Source: Arthrobacter horti (GTDB taxonomy: Bacteria > Actinomycetota > Actinomycetes > Actinomycetales > Micrococcaceae). Taken from it: DNA of 64,000 nt. Positions 44,623 to 54,195 of this stretch are shown here, piece after piece (position 1 is the first letter of the stretch; each line of letters opens with the position of its first letter). The position numbers and the translations under genes were made by a program. The notes below the pieces were generated by a model, which was not told the origin of the DNA, did not search any database, and was given only the letters and a program-made list of their open reading frames with translations. The DNA lies in NCBI RefSeq assembly GCF_030731045.1, contig NZ_JAVALS010000010.1, positions 45,044-109,043 of the forward strand. Direction: 5' to 3'.

Positions 44623-45915
44623 TCAGAGGTCTTGGAGGCGGAGGACGTCCGTGATGCCGCGTGCCGTGAGGTGCGCGGCATCCGTGCTTTTCGAGGCGAG
44701 CACGACGGCGGGGCGGGCACCTGCCTTGGCCAGGCGCATCCACGCGTCGAAGAACCCTCCCCCGGGCGCGCAGCTGGGGCGTCCGGCTGCGGCGACGGCG
44801 GGGCCGGCGAGGGCGGGGACGTGCGGCACCGCGCCGTCGTCGGGCTCTTCGGCGCCGACGTCGAGCACCAGTGCCGTACGCCGCGGCTCCGGCGTCTCCC
44901 AGGAGCTCCCGGCGAGTTCCGCGAAGGCGCAGCCGAGGTCCTTGTGGGAGCGGTCGTTGCGGATCAGTCCCAGGCTGTATTCGAGCGCCGGGAAGCCGGC
45001 CAGGCTCCGCGACACGTCGTGGGAGCACCACCAGGTGACACCCCAGACGTCCCGGCTGTCCAGTGCATGTGCGACGGACTGCCGGGCGAACTCCGCGGCG
45101 TCCTCGGCCGGGATGTGAGGCGCCGGCGCCCCGATCTCCTGCAACCAGACGGAACGGGTGGGATCCACGGCCCAGGCCTGGCCCAGCTGGATGAGGTACT
45201 CGGCGAGACGCACGCTCTCCTGGCTCATGCCGCCGTAGCGCTGGGCGGTGCCGTTGAAGACCCAGGAATGGATGGTGGTCATGGCGCCCTGCCGCGCAGT
45301 GGCCGCGGGCGTGAACGGATGTTCGGCGCCGAAGAAGGCCGCGTCGTACTCGGAATGGCAGTGCGCCAGGCCCGGTGCGCCCTCCTCGCACGCCTCAAGC
45401 ATCAGGCCCAGCCAGCGGTGGGCGGCCGTGGTGCCGAGCGGTTTGTAGCCCGGGTGTGCCACGTTGGCGAACTGGCTGAATTCGTTGCCCACGCTCATGC
45501 CCAGGACGTTGTCCCGGCCCGCCAGGGCCCGTGCCACGGTCCGGAGATAGTCCTGCTGCCCCTCGATCACGCGGGGATCGGTGAACAGGTCCGTGCCGTG
45601 CCAGCTCTGGGTCCAGGCCGGCAGGAAATCGAAGCTGGACAGGTGGCCCTGGAGAGCGTCGACGCTGCAGTCCATGCCCCGCTCCCCCGCAGCATCCACC
45701 ATGGACAACAACTGTTCCACGGCGTGCCCCCTCACCAAGGACCGGTTCGGCTGGAAGTACGGCCAGATGGCGAAGAGCCGGACATGGTCCAGCCCCAGCT
45801 CCGCCAGGCCGTCGAAATCGCGGCGGACCGCATCGAGATCGAAGTCGAGCCAGTGGTGGAACCAGTTCTCGCTGGGGGTGTAGTTGACGCCGAAGCGGGG
45901 CGAGGCGGAGGTCAT
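44623..45915 (-). CDS. Glycoside hydrolase-like TIM-barrel protein (clan GH-A type)
   Basis: A 430-residue protein with no signal peptide. It starts SPRFGVNYTPSENWF, then GLDHVRLFAIWPYFQPN, as in GH5/GH2-like barrels. The likely acid/base is Glu in VGNEFSQF and the nucleophile Glu in WLQEIGAP, about 120 residues apart. Around residue 340 the barrel ends and an Ala/Pro-rich C-terminal domain begins. Beta-mannosidase-like or cellulase-like activity is possible; the substrate is unknown. It probably acts inside the cell on imported oligosaccharides, though no transporter is adjacent. Confidence 0.75.
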   Translation of the reverse strand: MTSASPRFGVNYTPSENWFHHWLDFDLDAVRRDFDGLAELGLDHVRLFAIWPYFQPNRSLVRGHAVEQLLSMVDAAGERGMDCSVDALQGHLSSFDFLPAWTQSWHGTDLFTDPRVIEGQQDYLRTVARALAGRDNVLGMSVGNEFSQFANVAHPGYKPLGTTAAHRWLGLMLEACEEGAPGLAHCHSEYDAAFFGAEHPFTPAATARQGAMTTIHSWVFNGTAQRYGGMSQESVRLAEYLIQLGQAWAVDPTRSVWLQEIGAPAPHIPAEDAAEFARQSVAHALDSRDVWGVTWWCSHDVSRSLAGFPALEYSLGLIRNDRSHKDLGCAFAELAGSSWETPEPRRTALVLDVGAEEPDDGAVPHVPALAGPAVAAAGRPSCAPGGGFFDAWMRLAKAGARPAVVLASKSTDAAHLTARGITDVLRLQDL

Positions 45916-45949
45916 GGCTCCAGTCTTGTCCAGGCGGAGACGATGCGCA

Positions 45950-45979
45950 TCCGGCGGGGCTCACATGAACCCCGCCGGA
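45950..45979 (-). terminator. Hairpin after the 5'-nucleotidase gene
   Basis: TCCGGCGGGG pairs with its complement across a ten-base loop, 24 bases after the stop. No T run is seen. Confidence 0.5.
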
Positions 45980-46003
45980 CACGATCCGATCAGAAGGACA
46001 TGG

Positions 46004-47848
46004 TCAGGGGGTGACGCTCAGCGGCACGCCATTGGCCACGAGCTTCCAGTCCTGGCGCGCGAACACGGCGGCGTCCAGGGTGCCGTGCTCCACGACGTAG
46101 TCGATCATCAGCTGCCGGATCTCCTGCTGGCTGTTGCTCAGCACGGGCGCCATGGTGACCCCGGGGAAGTTACCGCCGCCGCTCTGGCGGTAGTTGTTGA
46201 TGGCAAGGGCGAACTCCTGGGCGTCGGGCACGGGAACGCCGCCGTACAGCAGGCCCTGGATCCTCTGCCCGGCCGGCTTGGCGACGTCGATGGAGTACTC
46301 CAGCGGCGCGTCCAGCCCGAAGACGATGTCGTAGTTGTAGTCCGGTGTGCCCGCGGGCGCCAGGGAGGTGGGGGCGTTGGTCAGATCCGCCGAGGCCACC
46401 GAGGTGGCGGTGACGGTCTTGTAGTAGGCCGCCGACCATTCCAGGTAGGCCTTCAGCTGGGCGCCGGTCAGCTTGATGCTCAGGAGCGTGTTGTCGAAGA
46501 TGTAGAGCCCGGCGATGTCGCGGATGGTCAGCGGGCCCGCCTTCACATCCACTTCCCGGGAGAACGGGGCCGCGATGGACAGCACGGGCAAGGAGGCCGC
46601 GGCGCCGCCAGCCAGCTCCGCCTTGATCCGGCTCGCCTGCACGAAGTTGATGGCGTCCACGGCGGCCGAGTCCTCCCAGCACGCCGTCGCCGTGGAGAGC
46701 GGCTGAGTGGACGTCCCGATGACCTTGTTCACGTAGGTCACCGCGGCCTGGTGCGCCGCGCTCACGGCGGACACGATCTGCTGGTCCTCCGGCGCCGTGC
46801 GGGCGTCCAGCAGGTGCGAATGGGCGGAGGCCACCGTCCAGCCTCCGCGCTCCTTGACCAGGTCCAGATCGATCACGGAAACCCGCATCCCCCAGCGGAG
46901 CGGCTCGGTCAGGAGGACCTGCTTCCCGGTGGACTTGTTCACCACGAACCGTTCCGGGATCTCCTGGTGCGCATGGCCCACCAGGATCGCATCGATGCCG
47001 GGGACGTCCTCGGCGAGCTGGGATGAGGCGTTCTCCGGGAACGGCAGCGCGTCCCCGTAGGACGAGCCCGGGGTGGCCCCGGAGTGGCAGGAGACGATCA
47101 CGACATCCGCACCGGCGGCCTTGACCTCGGGGATGACCACCTTGGCCTCCTCCACGATCCCGTTGAAATCGAGCTTGCCCTCCACATTGTGGCGGTCCCA
47201 CAGGGCACAGCCCGGGGTCACGAAACCGACCAGGCCCACCGTGACCCAGCCGTTGCCCGTCTTCACACGCTTGAGGACGTACGGGGTGAAGGCGCGCGCG
47301 CCGCTGCCGGCGACGTGGACGTTCGCACCCAGCAGCGGGAACGTCAGCTGGGACTCCCACGTGCGGAGGAGGTCGACGCCGTAGTTGAACTCGTGGTTTC
47401 CCAGCGCCACGGCGTCGTACCCCACCGCGTTCATGGCCAGCGCCATCGGGTGCTTCACCGTGGCGGACGCGGGCGTGATCTTGGCGAAGTAGTACGCCAG
47501 CGGGGTGCCCTGAATGGTGTCCCCGGCGTCCAGGGTGAGGGTGGCTGCCGCACCCCGTTCTTCGCGGACCGCCTTGATGAGGGTGGAGGCCTGGGCGATG
47601 CCGATCCGGTTGCCCGCCTTGTCCGTGTACGGCGCGTTCTTGAAGTAGTCCCAGTTGAAGACGTTGTTGTGCAGATCGGTGGTGCCCAGGACGGTCAGCC
47701 GGAAGTTCTTCCGGTCCAGACCCGGTGCGGCCTCGGCCGGCGAGGCGGCCAGGAGGGCACTCGCGCTGGAACCGGCGACGACGGCGGCGGCCAGCATGGC
47801 GCGCCGGCTGATCCGGGACGCGGGGCTGAGGGAGGTGGATTCGCTCAT
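46004..47848 (-). CDS. Secreted 5'-nucleotidase / 2',3'-cyclic-nucleotide phosphodiesterase family protein
   Basis: An exported phosphoesterase of 614 residues. The N-terminus has a twin-arginine-type signal (SRISRRAML followed by an alanine-rich core ending SPAEA), so Tat export of a folded metalloenzyme is likely. The metallophosphatase domain shows GTTDLHNN, GNHEFNYG, SCHSG and VGHAHQE. The C-terminal 5_nucleotid_C domain ends with NYRQSGGGNFPG, typical of CpdB-like enzymes. It would recover phosphate and nucleosides outside the cell. The start is the ATG before SESTSLSP, after a GAGG site. Confidence 0.9.
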   Translation of the reverse strand: MSESTSLSPASRISRRAMLAAAVVAGSSASALLAASPAEAAPGLDRKNFRLTVLGTTDLHNNVFNWDYFKNAPYTDKAGNRIGIAQASTLIKAVREERGAAATLTLDAGDTIQGTPLAYYFAKITPASATVKHPMALAMNAVGYDAVALGNHEFNYGVDLLRTWESQLTFPLLGANVHVAGSGARAFTPYVLKRVKTGNGWVTVGLVGFVTPGCALWDRHNVEGKLDFNGIVEEAKVVIPEVKAAGADVVIVSCHSGATPGSSYGDALPFPENASSQLAEDVPGIDAILVGHAHQEIPERFVVNKSTGKQVLLTEPLRWGMRVSVIDLDLVKERGGWTVASAHSHLLDARTAPEDQQIVSAVSAAHQAAVTYVNKVIGTSTQPLSTATACWEDSAAVDAINFVQASRIKAELAGGAAASLPVLSIAAPFSREVDVKAGPLTIRDIAGLYIFDNTLLSIKLTGAQLKAYLEWSAAYYKTVTATSVASADLTNAPTSLAPAGTPDYNYDIVFGLDAPLEYSIDVAKPAGQRIQGLLYGGVPVPDAQEFALAINNYRQSGGGNFPGVTMAPVLSNSQQEIRQLMIDYVVEHGTLDAAVFARQDWKLVANGVPLSVTP

Positions 47849-48033
47849 GGGGAAACCTCGGGGTGAGTCGATGGGTGCGTGAGTGATGCGAAAGCCCGCC
47901 ACCCTGTGGTGGGCGCGGCCCAGGAGGCCTGAAGCGCCAGTCTATGAGCACCGTCGCGCCGTGAGAAGGACTTCTGAAGCACTTCTTGCATTGTTCACCC
48001 GGGGTTCCCACGCCGGAGGGCGCAGTTAAAGCG

Positions 48034-48067
48034 GAAGACCCCGCCCACCGAAGTGGACGGGGCCTTC
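48034..48067 (-). terminator. Terminator of the rplJL unit
   Basis: A 15-bp stem with two mismatches closed by a C(TTCG)G tetraloop on the minus strand. The tail is CGCTTTAA. The outer sequence AAGCGGAAGACCCC is shared with the S10 terminator. Confidence 0.75.
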
Positions 48068-48119
48068 ACAGCGATCAGCTTCCGTTCCGTGCGGAACGGG
48101 GAACCGGACCGAAACCGAA

Positions 48120-48497
48120 TTACTTGACGGAAACGGTGGCGCCGGCAGCCTCGAGCTGCTCCTTGGCCTTCTCGGCGGTCTCCTTGTTGACGCCCTCGAG
48201 GACGGCCTTGGGAGCGCTGTCGACGAGGTCCTTGGCCTCCTTCAGGCCGAGGGAGGTCAGGGCGCGCACCTCCTTGATGACACCGATCTTCTTGTCGCCG
48301 GCGGCCTCGAGGACGACGTCGAACTCGGTCTTCTCCTCGGCCTCTTCAGCAGCGCCGCCACCGGCGGGGCCTGCAACGGCAACAGCTGCGGCGGTGACCT
48401 CGAAGGTCTCCTCGAACAGCTTGACGAACTCGGAGAGCTCGATGATGGTCAGTTCCTTGAAAGCTTCGATGAGCTCTTCGTTGCTGAGCTTCGCCAT
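48120..48497 (-). CDS. rplL: 50S ribosomal protein L7/L12 (bL12)
   Basis: Stalk protein that recruits translation GTPases, 125 residues. The N-terminal dimerisation part ([18 protein letters not shown]) is followed by an alanine-rich hinge and the C-terminal domain with [23 protein letters not shown]. It follows rplJ by 62 bases. rpoB is not next, as it is in many genomes, but 5.6 kb away. Confidence 0.98.
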   Translation of the reverse strand: MAKLSNEELIEAFKELTIIELSEFVKLFEETFEVTAAAVAVAGPAGGGAAEEAEEKTEFDVVLEAAGDKKIGVIKEVRALTSLGLKEAKDLVDSAPKAVLEGVNKETAEKAKEQLEAAGATVSVK

Positions 48498-48559
48498 GAT
48501 TGGCGTCCTTCCTGTTGTTGGTGCCTGCGCACCACAGTGTGTGGGTGGGGAGAAGAGGA

Positions 48560-49117
48560 TCAGGCCTCTTCGGAAGCGGCCTCGGCCGGAGCCTCGGCAG
48601 GTGCTTCCTCAGCGGCGGGCGCCGGAGCGCCGTTCTCTTCTTCGAGCTTGATGCGCAGGGCATCAATGATGCGGGCAGCTGCGGCGGCCGGGGCCTTGAG
48701 GACACCGGCGACCTTGGCGAGCTGCAGCTCACGGGACTCGAGAGCGGCCAGAGCGGCAACTTCCGAAGCGTTCAGAGCCTTGCCCTCGAAGTAACCGGTC
48801 TTGATGACCAGCTGCTTGTTGGCCTTGGCAAAGTCCGTGAGGCTCTTGGCAGCAGCAACGGCGTCGCCCTTGATGAAGGCGATTGCGGTGGGGCCTGCGA
48901 GCTGGCCGTCGAACGCGTCGACACCGGCTTCCTTGGCAGCAATCGCGGTCAGGGAGTTCTTGACGACGGAGTACTTGGTCTCCGCGCCCAGAGAACGACG
49001 CAGCTCCTTGAGCTGTGCGACAGAGAGCCCGCGGTATTCGGTCAGGACAGCGGCGGTCGATTCCTGGAAATCGGTGGTGATCTCAGAAACTGCGGCCACC
49101 TTGTTCGGCGTTGTCAT
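48560..49117 (-). CDS. rplJ: 50S ribosomal protein L10 (uL10)
   Basis: Base of the ribosomal stalk, 185 residues. It has the rRNA-binding domain ([36 protein letters not shown]) and C-terminal helices for L7/L12, ending with an Ala/Glu-rich tail. A GGAGGG site precedes the ATG. A leader with a terminator-like structure lies upstream. Confidence 0.98.
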   Translation of the reverse strand: MTTPNKVAAVSEITTDFQESTAAVLTEYRGLSVAQLKELRRSLGAETKYSVVKNSLTAIAAKEAGVDAFDGQLAGPTAIAFIKGDAVAAAKSLTDFAKANKQLVIKTGYFEGKALNASEVAALAALESRELQLAKVAGVLKAPAAAAARIIDALRIKLEEENGAPAPAAEEAPAEAPAEAASEEA

Positions 49118-49370
49118 AACCCTCCTTCCGGGGAATCAGGCCGGTCAGGAAGGTCCTCGCTGCTCGCAGCGTGAGCCGCGCATCAGGTACTCAGGGGCAC
49201 CAACAAAAAACGCCCCGCGCAGGCGCACGGGGCATGGAAGATCTCTCTTCAAAGCTCAGCTCACCTGCGCCGGCCGCCCTTATGCTGAAGGGTCCTTCGA
49301 TGGAGATCCACACTCTTCAGCAATGCCGAAAAGCACAGGGATGTCCAACAACCGACGGTCTTTGGTGCTT
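49118..49370 (-). ncRNA. rplJ leader with attenuator-like structure (L10 leader)
   Basis: The leader runs from a promoter near 49375 to the rplJ start. A terminator with a six-T run lies about 90 bases before rplJ. GCGCAGG upstream (49264-49270 on the map) can pair with CCTGCGC in that terminator (49217-49223), giving an alternative helix. L10 leaders bound by the L10(L12) complex are known to control this operon in other bacteria. The exact folds are inferred by eye. Confidence 0.6.
49205..49233 (-). terminator. Attenuator or terminator upstream of rplJ
   Basis: GCCCCG/CGGGGC with an inner GCGC helix, followed on the minus strand by TTTTTT. It lies downstream of the candidate rplJ promoter, so it would stop leader transcripts before the gene. 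Confidence 0.75.
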
Positions 49371-49372
49371 CA

Positions 49373-49402
49373 AGCCTACGGGACACGGGAGGAACGAGGC
49401 AA
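49373..49402 (-). promoter_or_regulatory. Candidate rplJ promoter, TTGCCT-N18-TAGGCT
   Basis: Both hexamers are good sigma-A-type matches on the minus strand with an 18-base spacer, upstream of the leader and downstream of the GNAT gene. Confidence 0.55.
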
Positions 49403-49488
49403 ATCGAGGCCGCCCTCCCCCATCGAACGGTCACTTGCTCGCAGTGTTTCCGCGTGACACTGCGATCAAATGACCGATCGCGGGGGCA

Positions 49489-50610
49489 TCAGGTGAGGTT
49501 GGGCTGGCTAAGGTCCGGCAACTGCTTCTGCCACAGGCCCGTCACCCCGGCGGTGCGGAAGCCCAGTTGCTGATTCACGGTCAGGAGGTAGCGGTTCTCC
49601 AGGGCGTTCCAGGTGTAGATGACGCGCACATCCGGGAAGAGGTCCCGCAGCTGCTGCATATTGGAGATCTTCAGCAGCAGCCCCAGCTTGTTCCCACGGT
49701 GCGCCAGGCGGACGTGCGTCTCATCCTGGAACACCACGTCCTGGCGCTGCGGCAGGACACTGATGGTGGTCACACCCACCAGGGAACCGCTCTCCACGTG
49801 CTCGACGGCGGTGACCACCGCCCGCCGGCCCTGCGCCACGGCGATGTCCTCCGCACGCCGCAGCGCCTCGGCGTCGTAGTCCTCCCATTCCGCGGCGGGC
49901 ACGCCCGACTGGGCGGCTTCGGCGAGCGTCAAGTCCTCCGCGGACGAGTCCAGGGCAGCCATGTCCGCGAGCCACTCGTCCGGGCAACGGTCCCGCCAGT
50001 GGTGTAGCCGGTAGCGGCCCGCGTTCGCGGCATCCGCCTCGGCCAGGAGGCTGCCCTCCAGCACGGAGTCCAGCGGCAGGGCGCAGGAGCTGAACTGCTC
50101 GATCCGCTCCAGCGTGTACCCGCCGCGCCGGGCGAAATCCACGGACCGGCTGGCCAGAGGGACGAAGCCCGGGCCGCTGTCCGGGAGCAGGCTCCCCTGG
50201 TCGTCGCCGAGGGTGGCTGCCGGATGGTCCGTGTCCACGAACAAGTGGCGCCGGCCCTCCGAACGGGCGAAGTGCTCGGCAGCCTGGACGAGCGCGCGGC
50301 CCACCCCGTGCCCCTGGGCCTCGGGAAGGATGTCCAGCGTGAACTCGGCGACGTCCACGTCGCCCATGAGGGGCAGCGAGACGTCCGCGACACCCACGAT
50401 CCTGCCGTCCAGACGGGCCGCCAGCAGCACCTGCCGCTCATAGGGGTCCCTGAGCTCGAAGAGTTTCTCCACGGGGGTGTAGGCGAGATCGTCGGTGCCC
50501 CAGGTGGCGAGCCGGACGCGGCGGGCCACCTCGACAGCGGCCAGGAAGTCCGCCGCATCGTCCGATTCCAGTGTGTCCGGGATCCACAGCTGATCCACCT
50601 GGATGCTCAT
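49489..50610 (-). CDS. Tandem-domain GNAT acetyltransferase, copy 2
   Basis: A protein of 373 residues with two GNAT folds, as in mycothiol synthase-like enzymes. The N-terminal half has the CoA loop EAQGHGVGRAL. The C-terminal half has a weaker version, AHRGNKLGLLL, and ends with the family-type ENRYLLTVNQQLGF. The start (MSIQVDQL) overlaps the upstream gene by four bases. Substrate unknown. It is clearly related to the gene upstream. Confidence 0.85.
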   Translation of the reverse strand: MSIQVDQLWIPDTLESDDAADFLAAVEVARRVRLATWGTDDLAYTPVEKLFELRDPYERQVLLAARLDGRIVGVADVSLPLMGDVDVAEFTLDILPEAQGHGVGRALVQAAEHFARSEGRRHLFVDTDHPAATLGDDQGSLLPDSGPGFVPLASRSVDFARRGGYTLERIEQFSSCALPLDSVLEGSLLAEADAANAGRYRLHHWRDRCPDEWLADMAALDSSAEDLTLAEAAQSGVPAAEWEDYDAEALRRAEDIAVAQGRRAVVTAVEHVESGSLVGVTTISVLPQRQDVVFQDETHVRLAHRGNKLGLLLKISNMQQLRDLFPDVRVIYTWNALENRYLLTVNQQLGFRTAGVTGLWQKQLPDLSQPNLT

Positions 50611-51731
50611 GACCCGCCCTCTCCTTCCGGGCTCCACGGCCCCTTCCGCTGCCACTGGCCGTCGTGGCCGGCCGGGACGAAGCCCATGGCCACGTTGATG
50701 TCCAGCATGTGCCGGTTCTCATCGGCGTTGTAGGTGTAGATGCGACGGACCGCGGGGAACGCCGACGTCAGCGCGAACAGATTGGCCGCCTTCATCCACT
50801 GGCCCAGCGCGTGGCCGCGGTGCCCGGGCAGCACGATGGTGTTGTCCTGATGGGCCACTTCCGGACGCTCCTCGCTGTGCTCCAGGATGCTGTAACCGGC
50901 CAGAGCACCGGTCTGGCGATGGCGTGCCGCCATGGTCACCGCCCGCACGCCTCCGTGCTCCCGGCGATCGTCGATCTCACGGACCCGGGCGGCGTCGAAC
51001 AGTTCCTCGCCCAGCTCCAGGCCACCGAGCGGGATCTCCGTGGACATGCTCGTGTAGAGCGTGACCAGGTCCTCCAGGTACCGTTCCGGGGTCGCGTCCA
51101 GCCAGGACACCAGCTCATACGCATCGCCGGCGCGGGTCTGGGCCGCGGCCTGAAGTTCCGCCGCCGCACGAACGGTCCCCTCCGAGAGCGTCAGAAGGCT
51201 GGTCCGCTCGACCTGGACCAGTTCGTAGCCCCGCCGCAGGGCGAAGCGGACTGCGCGCGACGACGCCGGCACGCTCCCGCTGCCGGTGGGCGGCACCAGC
51301 CGCTCGCCGCCGTCGTCGGGGCCTCCGGCCGTGTGCTCGGTGCCGCTCTGCAGCACCGTCCGGCCGCGTGCGGCCGCACGCGCCTCCACGTGATCGGCCA
51401 AGGCCCGCCCCAGGCCCCGGCCCTCGAATTCACGCAGGACCCCCAGGCCGATCCAGGCGGTCTCCAGGTTCTCCCGCAGAGGGAACTGGATCCATGCACG
51501 GGCGGCCATCCGGCCCCCGGCACGGATGAAGTAGATCTCCAGGCTCTGGTAGTCCGAATCCCGCCAGTTCTGAAGACGGGCCGCGTCCGGAGTGCCCAGA
51601 TCGGTGTTGCCGCGGACCTGTTCCAGCAGCGTGTCCGTGAGCGCACAGAGCTCCAGGAAGTCCCCTGCCTCCGGCGATTCCAAGGAGTCCGGCAGGGTGA
51701 GCCGTTCGATCAGGAAGGGCGTCTCCGTCAT
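50607..51731 (-). CDS. Tandem-domain GNAT acetyltransferase, copy 1
   Basis: 374 residues with the same two-domain layout as its neighbour. CoA loops are EFEGRGLGRAL in the first half and GHRGHALGQWM in the second, and the C-terminus has DENRHMLDINVAMGF. The two proteins share layout and motifs but differ widely in sequence, which points to an old duplication. The pair is inserted between rplA and rplJ, which are often neighbours in other bacteria. Substrate unknown. Confidence 0.85.
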   Translation of the reverse strand: MTETPFLIERLTLPDSLESPEAGDFLELCALTDTLLEQVRGNTDLGTPDAARLQNWRDSDYQSLEIYFIRAGGRMAARAWIQFPLRENLETAWIGLGVLREFEGRGLGRALADHVEARAAARGRTVLQSGTEHTAGGPDDGGERLVPPTGSGSVPASSRAVRFALRRGYELVQVERTSLLTLSEGTVRAAAELQAAAQTRAGDAYELVSWLDATPERYLEDLVTLYTSMSTEIPLGGLELGEELFDAARVREIDDRREHGGVRAVTMAARHRQTGALAGYSILEHSEERPEVAHQDNTIVLPGHRGHALGQWMKAANLFALTSAFPAVRRIYTYNADENRHMLDINVAMGFVPAGHDGQWQRKGPWSPEGEGGS

Positions 51732-51784
51732 GCCTTCACCCTACCGCCGGGGCGGCCTGCCGGACCGGAGGATCCGGGTACGCC

Positions 51785-51815
51785 GAAGGCCGCCCAGCGT
51801 CGCTGGGCGGCCTTC
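51785..51815 (-). terminator. Terminator of rplKA
   Basis: A perfect 15-bp stem starting GAAGGCCGCCCAGCG with a one-base centre, about 35 bases after the rplA stop. No T run. Confidence 0.75.
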
Positions 51816-51850
51816 AGGAAGTCAAATCCAAGCGATGCCTGGAACGGCGA

Positions 51851-52558
51851 CTAGGCGCCGAGGATGACCTTGGTGACGTTCGGGTCCACGGAGATGCCCG
51901 GGCCGAAGGTGGTGGCCACGGTGGCCTTCTGGATGTAACGGCCCTTGGCGGCGGTCGGCTTCAGACGAAGCACCTCTTCCAGAGCAGCGGCGTAGTTCTC
52001 GGCGAGCTTCTCGACGTCGAAGCTGACCTTGCCGATGATGAAGTGGAGGTTGGAGTGCTTGTCGACGCGGAAGTCGATCTTGCCGCCCTTGATGTCGTTG
52101 ACGGCCTTGGCCACATCCGGGGTGACGGTGCCGGTCTTGGGGTTCGGCATGAGGTTACGCGGACCCAGGACCTTACCGAGGCGACCCACCTTGCCCATGA
52201 GCTCGGGGGTGGCGACGGCGGCGTCGAAGTCGGTCCAGCCGCCGGCGATCTTCTCGATCAGGTCGTCGGAGCCGACGAAGTCGGCGCCGGCGGCGAGAGC
52301 GGCCTCAGCCTTGTCACCGGTGGCGAACACCAGGACGCGGGCGGTCTTGCCGGTGCCGTGCGGGAGGTTGACCGTGCCGCGGACCATCTGGTCGGCCTTA
52401 CGGGGGTCAACACCCAGGCGGAAGGCGACCTCCACCGTGGCGTCGAACTTGGAGGGGTTCGTGTCCTTGGCCAGGGTCACTGCCTCGGCCGGGGTGTAGA
52501 ACTTCTCCGCGTCGATCTTGGCGGCGGCTGCCTCATATGCTTTGCTGCGCTTTGCCAT
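51851..52558 (-). CDS. rplA: 50S ribosomal protein L1 (uL1)
   Basis: L1-stalk protein of 235 residues, with [30 protein letters not shown] and [21 protein letters not shown]. It lies 128 bases after rplK; that gap includes a small hairpin (GTCCCGTC/GACGGGAC), perhaps related to L1 autoregulation known in other species. Confidence 0.98.
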   Translation of the reverse strand: MAKRSKAYEAAAAKIDAEKFYTPAEAVTLAKDTNPSKFDATVEVAFRLGVDPRKADQMVRGTVNLPHGTGKTARVLVFATGDKAEAALAAGADFVGSDDLIEKIAGGWTDFDAAVATPELMGKVGRLGKVLGPRNLMPNPKTGTVTPDVAKAVNDIKGGKIDFRVDKHSNLHFIIGKVSFDVEKLAENYAAALEEVLRLKPTAAKGRYIQKATVATTFGPGISVDPNVTKVILGA

Positions 52559-52686
52559 GCTGCGTATTTCTCCTTGTGCAGTTGTGGTCTGCGGACCGCG
52601 CTGGGCCCTGCCACGGTCCCGTCACAGGACGGGACTTGATGAATTTCTAAAGGTGCCGGTCACCCGGCGGGAGGCCAGAGGCCTGA

Positions 52687-53115
52687 TTACTCGACGGTGA
52701 TGCCCATGGAGCGGGCGGTGCCGGCGATGATCTTGGCGGCGGCCTGGACATCGTTGGCGTTCAGGTCGGGCAGCTTGGTGGTGGCGATCTCCTCGACCTG
52801 GGCCTGGGTCAGCTTGGCGACCTTGACCGTGTGCGGGGTGGCAGAGCCCTTGGCCACACCGGCGGCCTTCTTGATGAGCTCAGCAGCCGGCGGGGTCTTG
52901 GTGATGAAGGTGAACGAGCGGTCCTCGTACACGGTGATCTCGACCGGGATGACATTGCCGCGCTGGGATTCCGTGGCGGCGTTGTACGCCTTGCAGAACT
53001 CCATGATGTTGACACCGTGCTGGCCAAGCGCGGGACCGATCGGAGGAGCCGGGTTGGCGGCACCTGCCTGGATCTGCAGCTTGATGAGGCCGGTGACCTT
53101 CTTCTTGGGAGCCAA
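52687..53115 (-). CDS. rplK: 50S ribosomal protein L11 (uL11)
   Basis: GTPase-centre protein and target region of thiostrepton-type drugs, 142 residues. It starts [36 protein letters not shown], the standard proline-rich N-terminal domain, and ends with [21 protein letters not shown]. It follows nusG. Confidence 0.98.
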   Translation of the reverse strand: MAPKKKVTGLIKLQIQAGAANPAPPIGPALGQHGVNIMEFCKAYNAATESQRGNVIPVEITVYEDRSFTFITKTPPAAELIKKAAGVAKGSATPHTVKVAKLTQAQVEEIATTKLPDLNANDVQAAAKIIAGTARSMGITVE

Positions 53116-53200
53116 TGTAGGGTCCTTCTCTCAATTGCTTACTGAGGAACAGGAGTGCGCCTCAGTTGGGTGGCCACCTTGGCGAGGTGACCGGACGTCC

Positions 53201-53227
53201 CCGGGCCGCTAAAGCAGCACGGCCCGG
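53201..53227 (-). terminator. Hairpin between nusG and rplK
   Basis: CCGGGCCG pairs with CGGCCCGG around a short loop, 19 bases after the nusG stop. No T run, so a partial terminator or processing site is possible. Confidence 0.4.
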
Positions 53228-53245
53228 AAACGAAAACTCGGGTTG

Positions 53246-54037
53246 TCAGATCTTGGTGACCTGGTTGAACGCCAGCGTGACCGGGGTCTCGCGCTCGAAG
53301 ATCGAGACCAGGACCACCAGGGTCTGGGACTCGATCTTGATCTCGGAGATCGTGGCCGGGAGGGTCTCGAACGGGCCCTCCTTGACGATCACGGACTCGC
53401 CGACCTCGAAGTCCACGTTGACCGGGGCGGCGGCGACGCGGGCCTGCTTGCCGCCCTGCTGCTCAGCCTGCTCCTGCTCGAAGACCGGAGCCAGCATGGA
53501 GACGACCTCATCCAGCTTCAGCGGGACCGGGTTGTGGGCGTTGCCCACGAAGCCGGTGACGCCCGGGGTGTGGCGGACGGCGCCCCAGGAGGCGTCCGTG
53601 AGCTCCATACGGACCAGGCAGTAGCCGGGAATGCGCACACGGGTGACGACCTTGCGCTGCGCGTTCTTGATCTCCACGACCTCTTCCATGGGGACCTGGA
53701 TCTCGAAGATGTAGTCCTCCATGTCCAGGGTCTGGACGCGGGTCTCAAGGTTGGTCTTCACGCGGTTCTCGTAACCGGCGTAGGTGTGGACGACGAACCA
53801 GTCGCCCTCCTGGCGGCGCAGCTTGGCCTTGAAGGCCTCGAGGGGGTCCTCGGCGGGCTCGGACGGCACGACGGCGGCGGCCTCCTCAGCGGCGGCCTCG
53901 CCGTCGTTCTCCTCCTCGTCAGCCTCCACGGCCTCGGACTCGGCGTCCACGATTTCGGGCGCAGCAGTCTCCGCCACGACGGCGTCCTCAGACTCCGGGG
54001 CGTTGTCCTCGGTGAATTCGAGCTCCTGCTCAGACAC
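53246..54037 (-). CDS. nusG: Transcription termination/antitermination factor NusG
   Basis: RNA polymerase-associated factor of 263 residues from a GTG that has AGGAGA upstream; the longer open frame lacks a ribosome site. About 75 N-terminal residues are an acidic, alanine-rich extension seen in actinobacteria. The NGN domain starts at [17 protein letters not shown], with [10 protein letters not shown] and [10 protein letters not shown]. The C-terminal KOW domain has [12 protein letters not shown]. Classic order secE-nusG-rplK. Confidence 0.97.
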   Translation of the reverse strand: MSEQELEFTEDNAPESEDAVVAETAAPEIVDAESEAVEADEEENDGEAAAEEAAAVVPSEPAEDPLEAFKAKLRRQEGDWFVVHTYAGYENRVKTNLETRVQTLDMEDYIFEIQVPMEEVVEIKNAQRKVVTRVRIPGYCLVRMELTDASWGAVRHTPGVTGFVGNAHNPVPLKLDEVVSMLAPVFEQEQAEQQGGKQARVAAAPVNVDFEVGESVIVKEGPFETLPATISEIKIESQTLVVLVSIFERETPVTLAFNQVTKI

Positions 54038-54195
54038 GTGGTCTCCTGCTTCGTCGATGGTGCATTGCAAGCGTGGGAACGCTCGTGGTGGCTGAGCCAT
54101 CCGCGGGCATCCCCACTTAAACGACTCAATTCCACAGCCTGCAACCTCAGCGCCCCCTCAGGGGTGCGGGCCGCATGCTGCGGAAGATCGGTCGG

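Noticed and set aside
46170..48011. 613-residue minus-strand frame overlapping the nucleotidase
   Set aside because: A frame-shifted shadow of the same strand; the overlapping frame has the signal peptide and all catalytic motifs.
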